Part shown: positions 55,842 through 64,000 of the stretch, piece after piece
Layout: the number at the start of each line of letters is the position of its first letter
Numbering within the stretch: the stretch's first letter is position 1
DNA from: Rhodococcus sp. 06-235-1A
Lineage (GTDB): Bacteria; Actinomycetota; Actinomycetes; Mycobacteriales; Mycobacteriaceae
DNA length: 64,000 nt
Direction: 5' to 3'
NCBI RefSeq assembly: GCF_002258785.1
Contig: NZ_NOYI01000020.1
Coordinates: 1-64,000, forward strand
Translations under genes and position numbers: made by a program
The notes under the pieces: model-generated
The model's database searches: none
What the model was told of the DNA's origin: nothing
Seen by the model: the letters and a program-made list of their open reading frames with translations, nothing else

Positions 55842-56749
55842 CGGTATTCGTTCGTCGTGGTCGTTCGAGTGCGGGCTGCACCGGGCACAACGGTGACCGG
55901 ACACGTCGCGCGTGCGACCACCGATCGGCTGGTCGAACCTAGCATCATGCCGGCGAATCCGCCGCGGCCGTGACTGCCCAACACCAGGATTTGAGCGCTC
56001 TGTGCGTAGTCGAGCAGCGCGTGGACCGGACGGTCTCGGACAGCAACATGTCGCAGTGGCACCGACGGATGCCGCTTCGCGCATTCGTCCACAGCTCCCG
56101 CCAGTATGTCGTCGGCTTCGGGCCGGTGGGTTGCCCATTCGAGACCGGGAACCGACATCCCGATCGACAGATCGGAATCGGCCCATGCGTGCACAGCAGT
56201 GAGCGCCACACCTCGCACGTCGGCTTCCTCGAACGCCCACTTCACGGCGCCCATGGCGGCCGAGGTTCCATCGACTCCGACCACTACAGGATCGGACTGT
56301 GCGTAGCCGCCCGTGGGCCGAGTGTGAACGACCGTGACCGGGCAGTGTGAGTGCGTGCTCAGTACAACACTGACCGAACCCAACGACGCGCGCTGTGCCG
56401 CACCGAGACCGTGCGTCCCGATGACGACCATGCGGGACGTCTCGGACAACTCCAGCAAGGTCGCAGCGGCAGGTCGATCCGACAGAAGTACGTCGACGAC
56501 GATGGTCGATCCGGCCGACGTTGTGGCCTGGGCTATCGACATGGCCTCGTCCAACACGACGTTCGTCTCGGACCTCAGGTGAGCGGATGTTCGTTCGGGC
56601 AACGCATCGAGCCCCGTGAGTACCGTCGGGACAGCAGAGACGATCGTCAGGTCGGAGCTGTGCAGTTCGGCATCGAGCACGGCCCATCTGAGGGCGTCGA
56701 GAGACGCCGCGGAACCGTCGACTCCGACGACGGTGTGGGATGTGCCCAT
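55838..56749 (-). CDS. Tandem universal stress protein
   Basis: The 303-residue protein has two UspA domains: TVVGVDGSAASLDALRWAV with ATP loop GTHGLGAAQRASLGSVS, then VVVGVDGTSAAMGAVKWAF with GSHGRGGFAGMMLGSTSRSV. The second has the canonical G-2x-G-9x-G-(S/T) nucleotide motif. Tandem Usps are hallmark DosR-regulon members in mycobacteria. It is divergent from dosR across a region with two candidate DosR boxes and heads an operon of overlapping genes (40-aa peptide, SHOCT, flavodoxin). Confidence 0.9.
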   Translation of the reverse strand: MGTSHTVVGVDGSAASLDALRWAVLDAELHSSDLTIVSAVPTVLTGLDALPERTSAHLRSETNVVLDEAMSIAQATTSAGSTIVVDVLLSDRPAAATLLELSETSRMVVIGTHGLGAAQRASLGSVSVVLSTHSHCPVTVVHTRPTGGYAQSDPVVVGVDGTSAAMGAVKWAFEEADVRGVALTAVHAWADSDLSIGMSVPGLEWATHRPEADDILAGAVDECAKRHPSVPLRHVAVRDRPVHALLDYAQSAQILVLGSHGRGGFAGMMLGSTSRSVVARATCPVTVVPGAARTRTTTTNEYR

Positions 56750-56835
56750 CTGATGTTTCCTTTCATGGTGGTGTCAGAGCTCCATCAGACGCTTCGGACC
56801 GGCATCCGCGCGCCAGGACAACTACACCGACGGCA

Positions 56836-56871
56836 GGGACTTTCGGCTCCACTTTCGATGACCAAAGGTGA
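56836..56871. promoter_or_regulatory. Two candidate DosR boxes
   Basis: GGGACTTTCGGCTCC (56836-56850) has one perfect half (GGGACT) of the DosR consensus TTSGGGACTWWAGTCCCSAA and a degenerate second half. TGACCAAAGGTGA (56859-56871) is a near-palindrome. They lie between the divergent usp and dosR genes. The match is partial. Confidence 0.35.
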
Positions 56872-56942
56872 AGCTCCCCCGCCTGCGGGTCCGTAGTGTT
56901 GGGGGAGATGCGCCCACCGAGGACGCCGGTGAGGGGCTGGAC

Positions 56943-59319
<2,377 letters not shown>

Positions 59320-59426
59320 CGGCGGACGACCTTGGTCACTTGTTCCGATGACCTCGGACTGCTGTGTGAGGCGTGCCTGCGCTCGTAGCGTTCTCGTTGT
59401 AGACGCGCACCATCGAGAGGCATCTG

Positions 59427-60269
59427 ATGAACACTTCACATTCCACCGGACCGGTCACGGTCGGTATCGACGGATCGGAGACCGCACTCGACGCGGTCCG
59501 GTTCGCCGTGCAGGAAGCACGGGGGAGGGGCAGGTCGCTTCGCCTGGTCCACGTGATCGGCAGACACACAAAGCTCGAAACGGTATACGGGGCTCCGGAT
59601 GTCGACGGTGACTACGCCCGCGCGGCATTGAGCCGTGCTGCCGATCTGGCCGCAGCCATCGACCCGGCGATAACTGTCGAATCGGTCGTTCTGCATGGGC
59701 GTCCTGAATCGGTGATGACGGCGGAAGCCGGATCTGCGTCCCTGCTCGTACTGGGGACTACGACCGAGGGCGCGGTGGCGGCCTGGGTTCTCGGATCGAT
59801 GGTCGGGGCAGTGGTGGAAGCGTCACCCCATCCCGTGGCGATCGTCCGACACTTCGACGCCGAACGCCACGGCCCGGTAGTCGCAGCGCTGGGTGATGTC
59901 GACGTGTCGGCAACCGATGTCGTTGTGGCCGAGGCATTCTGCGAGGCATCGATACGAGAGGCCGGCGTGCTTGCTGTGCATACCCAGTCTGTCGCATCCA
60001 TTCTCACGGCTGCTCTCAGTGGCCCCTCCGAGGGGCTACACCCCGAATCGGCAATGGACGTTCGGCTCGAACCCTTCGGGGCGGACTACCCGGACATTCG
60101 CGTGGCGTCGGTGTACGCCGAGGCCGACTCGGGATCGGAGTTGGTCGCCATGTCCGAGACAGCCCAGCTGATGGTGGTCGGTCACGAACGAGACCGAGTG
60201 TCGGGACGAACGCTGACCGCCGTACTGCGGCATGCCCATTGCCCCGTCCTCGTCGTCCCGCACGCATGA
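59427..60269 (+). CDS. Tandem universal stress protein with divergent nucleotide loops
   Basis: The 280-residue protein has an N-terminal VTVGIDGSETALDAVRFAVQEA Usp domain and a second, weaker domain. The usual G-2x-G-9x-G-S loops are eroded: VLGTTTEGAVAAWVLGSMV in domain 1 and VVGHERDRVSGRTLTAVLRH in domain 2, so ATP binding may be lost. It is followed by another Usp gene overlapping by ATGA, and may act as its partner subunit. It belongs to the DosR-type island. Confidence 0.85.
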   Translation: MNTSHSTGPVTVGIDGSETALDAVRFAVQEARGRGRSLRLVHVIGRHTKLETVYGAPDVDGDYARAALSRAADLAAAIDPAITVESVVLHGRPESVMTAEAGSASLLVLGTTTEGAVAAWVLGSMVGAVVEASPHPVAIVRHFDAERHGPVVAALGDVDVSATDVVVAEAFCEASIREAGVLAVHTQSVASILTAALSGPSEGLHPESAMDVRLEPFGADYPDIRVASVYAEADSGSELVAMSETAQLMVVGHERDRVSGRTLTAVLRHAHCPVLVVPHA

Positions 60270-61150
60270 GTACCCGTGGTGCTTCCCAGATCGTCGTCGG
60301 TGTCGACGGCTCCGGTTCGTCGCTCGACGCAGTCGGCTGGGCGGCGCGTGCGGCGGAGCTGCGCGGCGCACCGTTGAAGCTGGTGTCCGCTTACCAGGTC
60401 AAGGCCCTGTACACCAGTTTCGTCGCGCTGCCGTCTCACATCGGCTCCGAGGAGCACACAGCCGCCGAGTCGACCCTGGCATGGGCGGCGCTGGTAGCTC
60501 GACGTTCGGTGAAGAACCCGGACACGCTCACCATCATGAGCGAATCGATTGTGGGACCGACGATTCAGGCCATGCTCGATCAGAGCTCGAGTGCCTCGAT
60601 GATGGTGGTCGGCTCGCGCGGCAACGGCGAATACTTCGCCGAAATGCTCGGCTCGGTGAGCACGGCGGTGGCGGTGCAAGCACACTGCCCGGTTGTCATC
60701 GTCCAGGGAAGTGTGGAGGTGCATTCGTCGCGCGGACCCGTCGTCCTCGGAGTGGACGTGTCGGCGCACAACCAGAAGGCCGTCCGGTTGGCATTCGAGG
60801 AAGCCTCGCTTCGGGGTACCGGACTGGTTGCCGTGCACGTGTCGACGGACGTGCTGATCTCGTCGCCCGACGCGTCCGCGGCGGACAGAGCGGACGCGGT
60901 CGTCTCCAACGGCCGAACCGTGCTGTCGGAGAGCCTCTCCGGCTGGAGTGAGCAGTACCCGGACGTGAAGGTGCAACAAACTGTATTGCGCGGCAACGTG
61001 GCCGACAAGATCCTCGAGGCGGCATCACGCGCGCAGGCCGTCGTCGTCGGTTCGAGCGGACGCGGCGGTTTCAGCGGTCTACTTCTCGGATCCACCGTCC
61101 GTTCGCTGGCCCACCGCGTCGACTGTCCGTTGATCATCGCCCGCGGGTAG
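60266..61150 (+). CDS. Tandem universal stress protein
   Basis: The 294-residue protein has two UspA domains: IVVGVDGSGSSLDAVGWAARAAELRG with VVGSRGNGEYFAEMLGSVSTAV, and VVLGVDVSAHNQKAVRLAFEEA with VVGSSGRGGFSGLLLGSTVRSLA (canonical ATP motif). The start at 60266 overlaps the preceding usp stop by ATGA. It converges with phosphoketolase, 11 bp between stops. As in mycobacteria, such proteins are expected to be induced by hypoxia through DosR. Confidence 0.9.
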   Translation: MSTRGASQIVVGVDGSGSSLDAVGWAARAAELRGAPLKLVSAYQVKALYTSFVALPSHIGSEEHTAAESTLAWAALVARRSVKNPDTLTIMSESIVGPTIQAMLDQSSSASMMVVGSRGNGEYFAEMLGSVSTAVAVQAHCPVVIVQGSVEVHSSRGPVVLGVDVSAHNQKAVRLAFEEASLRGTGLVAVHVSTDVLISSPDASAADRADAVVSNGRTVLSESLSGWSEQYPDVKVQQTVLRGNVADKILEAASRAQAVVVGSSGRGGFSGLLLGSTVRSLAHRVDCPLIIARG

Positions 61151-61161
61151 CGACCGATCCG

Positions 61162-63552
61162 TCACGACCACCGCCACTGCCGAATCTCCGGGAGATCCTC
61201 GAAATGTTCCCGGATGTACGCGTCGTGTCGTACGAGTTGGTCCTGGCAGTACAACCGTAGTTGTTCGGCACCGGCCGGGGTGATCTGCGTTCGGTCGAGG
61301 GCGGCGAGCGCGAGGTGGTAGCGACTGATCTTGTTGAGCACCACCATGTCGAACGGTGTTGTCGTGGTGCCCTGTTCGATGAATCCGCGAACGTGGAATC
61401 GTTGGGCATCGGGCCGGCCGTGTACCAGCTGGTGCACCGCGCGGGGATAACCGTGGAACGCGAAGACCACATCGACCGAGGCGGTGAACAGATCCACGAA
61501 CTGCTCGTCGGTGAATCCGTGCGGATGATCGACGACGGGGAGCAGCGCCATCAGATCGATGACGTTGACCACGCGAACCCTGAGCTCGGGAGTCCACGTA
61601 CGCAACAGCTCTGCGGCAGCGAGGGTCTCCTCAGTCGGCACGTCGCCTGCACACGCCAGAACTATCTCGGGGTCCTCGTCGGTATCGGCCACTTCGGTGC
61701 CGGCCCAGTCCCAGCGGGACGCACCCGCCGCGGCATGCGCCCGCGCTTCGGGAAGCGTCAGATACTGCGGGTGACTCTGCTTGTCCACCACCAGAACGTT
61801 GACGTGGCCTCGACTGCGGAAGCAATGGTCGGCAACGGCGAGCAAGGTATTGGCGTCCGGTGGCAGCCAGACGCGCACGACGTCCGGTGCCAGCGGAATC
61901 ACCGCGTCGATCAATCCGGGACCCTGATGACTGAATCCGTTGTGGTCGTTGCGCCAACACGTGCTGGTGAGCAGCACGTTGAGCGACGCGACGGGGGCCC
62001 GCCAGGCAAGTGTGGCCGCATGCTGCAGCCACTTGGTGTGCTGGATCAGCATCGACACGCTCACCATGGCGAAGGCCTCGTAGCTCGCGAACAGGCCGTG
62101 TCGACCCGACAGCAGGTACGCCTCCAGCCAGCCCTCGCACAGGTGCTCGCTGAGCACCTCCAGCACGCGGCCGTCGGGCCCGAGGTTGTCGTCGAACTCG
62201 GTGGTCGGCAGCTGCCAGCATCTGTCGGTGGCCTCGAACACGGCCTGTAGCCGGTTGCTCGCGGTCTCGTCGGGACAGAACAGACGAAAGTTTCCGCCGC
62301 CGTGGGGCTGTGCGTTGTCGAGGTAGATATCGCGCATCATCTCCCCGAGCACGGTGGTCGTCTCGTGCGACGTGCGCCCCGGAGACTCGACGGTGAGCGC
62401 ATAGTTCTCGAGGTCGCGAATGACCAGGGGCTGCAACAGTAGTCCGCCGTTGGCATGTGGGGTGGCACCGAGGCGTTTTTCTCCGGTTGGAGTGAGCTCG
62501 CGGATGGAGTCCACCGGAGCGCCGTTCTCGTCGAAGAGGGATCGGGGATCGTAGGAGAGCAGCCACTTCTCGAGCAGATCCAGATGTGCTGGGTTCTCGC
62601 GGACACCGGACAGTGGCACCTGGTGCGCCCAGTGGGTGCCCTCGATGAGCTTGCCGTCCACCTCGTGCGGTCCCGTCCAGCCCTTGGGAGCGCGGAGAAC
62701 GATGGCGGGCCATTCGATGTCGTGATGTGGTTCGCCGTCGCGGACGGCGTGCTGGATTCTCTCGATCGTCTCGTGGGCTCGGGTGAGGGCGCTTTCGAAG
62801 GCCGGGAACACTTCTCGGGGGTCGTCGCCCTCGACGAAGATCGGTGCCCAGCCCTGACCGCTCAGGTAGTCCGCGATCGATCGATCGGTACTGCGTCCGA
62901 GAACCGTCGGTCCGGATATCTTCCCGTCGTTCAGATGCAGGATGGGCAACACGGCCCCGTCGCGAATCGGATTGAGAAAAGCCGGGATCTTCCACGAACC
63001 GGACAGGGGACCGGTCTCCGCCTCACCGTCCCCGACGACACAGGCGACGATCAGATCGGGATTGTCGAACGCGGCACCGGCGGCGTGCACGAGGGCGTAA
63101 CCCAGCTCGCCGCCCTCGTGAATACTGCCCGGAGTCTGGACACTGACGTGGCTCGGAATGCCCTTGGGAGTGGAGAATTGCCGACACAGACGCTGGACGC
63201 CGTCGATGTCGAGCGAAATGTCCGGATAGATCTCGCTGTACGTTCCCTCGAGGTAGGTGTTCGCCACCAAGGCCGGACCGCCGTGGCCCGGACCGGTGAC
63301 GTACAGCCAGTCCGAACGGGTTCGACGAATCACGCGGTTGAGGAGGGTGTAGATCATCGACAGGCCAGGGCTCGTGCCCCAGTGCCCAAGCAGCCTCGGC
63401 TTGATGTGTTGGGCTGTCAGGGGGCGACGCAGCAACACGTTGTCCTGCAGATAGATCTGCGTCACCGTCAGATAGTTGGCCGCAGCCCAGTAGCGCAGGT
63501 CTGCATCCAGTTCGTCGGAGCTGTAGGTGGTTTCGGTGGTGGGCGCGGTCAT
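61162..63552 (-). CDS. xfp: Phosphoketolase (xylulose-5-phosphate/fructose-6-phosphate)
   Basis: This 796-residue thiamine-diphosphate enzyme splits xylulose 5-P (or fructose 6-P) with phosphate to give acetyl phosphate. It has the family length and landmarks: LLGHWGTSPGLSMIYTLLNR, VTGPGHGGPALVANTYLEGTYSE, ThDP/Mg motif CVVGDGEAETGPLSGSW, HLNDGKISGPTVLGR, and HQGPGLIDAV. It fits redox-neutral acetyl-P production under hypoxia in the dormancy island. The upstream usp stop overlaps its ATG (ATGA), so it is the second gene of an operon running in from the right edge. Confidence 0.95.
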   Translation of the reverse strand: MTAPTTETTYSSDELDADLRYWAAANYLTVTQIYLQDNVLLRRPLTAQHIKPRLLGHWGTSPGLSMIYTLLNRVIRRTRSDWLYVTGPGHGGPALVANTYLEGTYSEIYPDISLDIDGVQRLCRQFSTPKGIPSHVSVQTPGSIHEGGELGYALVHAAGAAFDNPDLIVACVVGDGEAETGPLSGSWKIPAFLNPIRDGAVLPILHLNDGKISGPTVLGRSTDRSIADYLSGQGWAPIFVEGDDPREVFPAFESALTRAHETIERIQHAVRDGEPHHDIEWPAIVLRAPKGWTGPHEVDGKLIEGTHWAHQVPLSGVRENPAHLDLLEKWLLSYDPRSLFDENGAPVDSIRELTPTGEKRLGATPHANGGLLLQPLVIRDLENYALTVESPGRTSHETTTVLGEMMRDIYLDNAQPHGGGNFRLFCPDETASNRLQAVFEATDRCWQLPTTEFDDNLGPDGRVLEVLSEHLCEGWLEAYLLSGRHGLFASYEAFAMVSVSMLIQHTKWLQHAATLAWRAPVASLNVLLTSTCWRNDHNGFSHQGPGLIDAVIPLAPDVVRVWLPPDANTLLAVADHCFRSRGHVNVLVVDKQSHPQYLTLPEARAHAAAGASRWDWAGTEVADTDEDPEIVLACAGDVPTEETLAAAELLRTWTPELRVRVVNVIDLMALLPVVDHPHGFTDEQFVDLFTASVDVVFAFHGYPRAVHQLVHGRPDAQRFHVRGFIEQGTTTTPFDMVVLNKISRYHLALAALDRTQITPAGAEQLRLYCQDQLVRHDAYIREHFEDLPEIRQWRWS

Positions 63553-64000
63553 CGGTTCGTGGGTACGACGACGACGGGAACATCCACCGAATGCAGCACC
63601 GCACGCGAGGTGGAACCGAGAAGCATCGACGCGAATCCGCCCCGACCGCGGCTTCCCACAACGATCAACTGCGCTGTCTCGGACGCGCGGACCAGTTCAC
63701 GAACCGGTCTGTCCTGAACCACAACTCGGTGGATCGTGACGTCCGGGTAGTCCTCCGACCACCCGGCGAGGCTTTCGGCCAGTGACGTTTTCTCGGCGAG
63801 TTCGGAATCGGCCCACGGACCCTCGTCGTCGCGCGTCAACACGCTGCCCAGCTCGAGGTCGCTCCAGGCGTGCACCGCGACGAGGTCGACGCCTCGCATC
63901 GACGCTTCCTGCAGAGCGAAGCCGATGGCGGGTTGGCTGTTGGTGGTGCAATCCACGCCGACGACGACCGGCCCGTCGCTGACGATGTCCGACTTGATCA
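63549..64000 (-). CDS. Universal stress protein, C-terminal domain only (cut by window edge)
   Basis: The gene enters from beyond 64000 and ends at 63549. The visible 150 residues are a complete Usp domain: PVVVGVDCTTNSQPAIGFALQ, VHAWSDLELGS, and the ATP motif VVGSRGRGGFASMLLGSTSRAV. The preceding residues (IKSDIVSDG) look like the linker of a tandem Usp, so the N-terminal domain is outside the window. It overlaps the phosphoketolase start by ATGA. Confidence 0.88.
   Translation of the reverse strand, partial: IKSDIVSDGPVVVGVDCTTNSQPAIGFALQEASMRGVDLVAVHAWSDLELGSVLTRDDEGPWADSELAEKTSLAESLAGWSEDYPDVTIHRVVVQDRPVRELVRASETAQLIVVGSRGRGGFASMLLGSTSRAVLHSVDVPVVVVPTNR

Overview
The window reads as chromosomal DNA of a high-GC actinobacterium of the order Mycobacteriales, most likely Rhodococcus or the closely related Rhodococcoides. 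The grounds are an alkB - rubredoxin - rubredoxin - rubredoxin reductase - TetR alkane hydroxylase operon, a DosR/DosS pair very close in sequence to the mycobacterial one, WhiB, ANTAR and tandem universal stress proteins, ATGA/GTGA gene overlaps, and many start codons lying 6-8 nt after a TANNNT -10 box, as in leaderless actinobacterial mRNAs. No rRNA, tRNA, CRISPR array, integrase or insertion sequence was seen, so this looks like resident but variable chromosome. The genus is inferred and not proven.

Layout. 1-9.4 kb: the start of an unknown gene, a GntR regulator, small unknown membrane proteins, an ABC-F ATPase, a lipoprotein/SUKH pair, signal peptidase I, an AbiEi/DUF559 protein and a GT87-type mannosyltransferase. 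9.4-17 kb: divergent EamA exporter/MarR, a cysteine hydrolase, and a TetR/MFS/flavoprotein unit with a matching operator before each promoter. 17.2-21.2 kb: a SoxR regulator divergent from a DsbA-like, quinone reductase and MFS operon with a near-consensus SoxR box, followed by a frameshifted HxlR gene. 21.3-29.3 kb: a glycolipid-binding-type protein, a GNAT, two divergent citrate synthase-like genes (one fused to a helix-turn-helix), and a TetR divergent from a three-gene catabolic cassette (saccharopine-dehydrogenase-like, acyl-CoA ligase, SDR). 29.3-35.8 kb: a glycosidase-like/PadR pair with twin operators, SRPBCC, phosphotransferase/MerR, an alpha/beta hydrolase with an Asp nucleophile, an oxidoreductase, a methyltransferase and a tyrosine phosphatase.

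36.2-42 kb: a ClgR/PopR-like regulator tail-to-tail with a two-gene clpP operon in which one subunit has lost its catalytic serine; SRPBCC; a decayed YdeI-type gene; and a ribbon-helix-helix - DUF4097 - DrrA/DrrB-type ABC exporter operon. 42-47.5 kb: a MocR regulator bracketed by two copies of a CGCG-rich palindromic repeat, then the alkane hydroxylase operon with a 12-bp-arm palindrome upstream. 47.5-53 kb: unknown small proteins, a membrane diguanylate cyclase, two secreted proteins (one with a hairpin-rich leader) and a degenerate EAL-DICT protein. 53-64 kb: a hypoxia/dormancy island with ANTAR, WhiB, flavodoxin, SHOCT, tandem universal stress proteins, DosR, DosS and phosphoketolase, interspersed with remnants of a cation:proton antiporter and a kinase.

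Working together: most modules are a local one-component regulator next to its target genes, and about ten of those intergenic regions contain a clear inverted repeat. The most unusual element is the ClpP pair with its regulator at 36.3-37.9 kb. Its features point to a mixed protease with an inactive ring partner, and to a regulator carrying its own Clp-type C-terminal degron.
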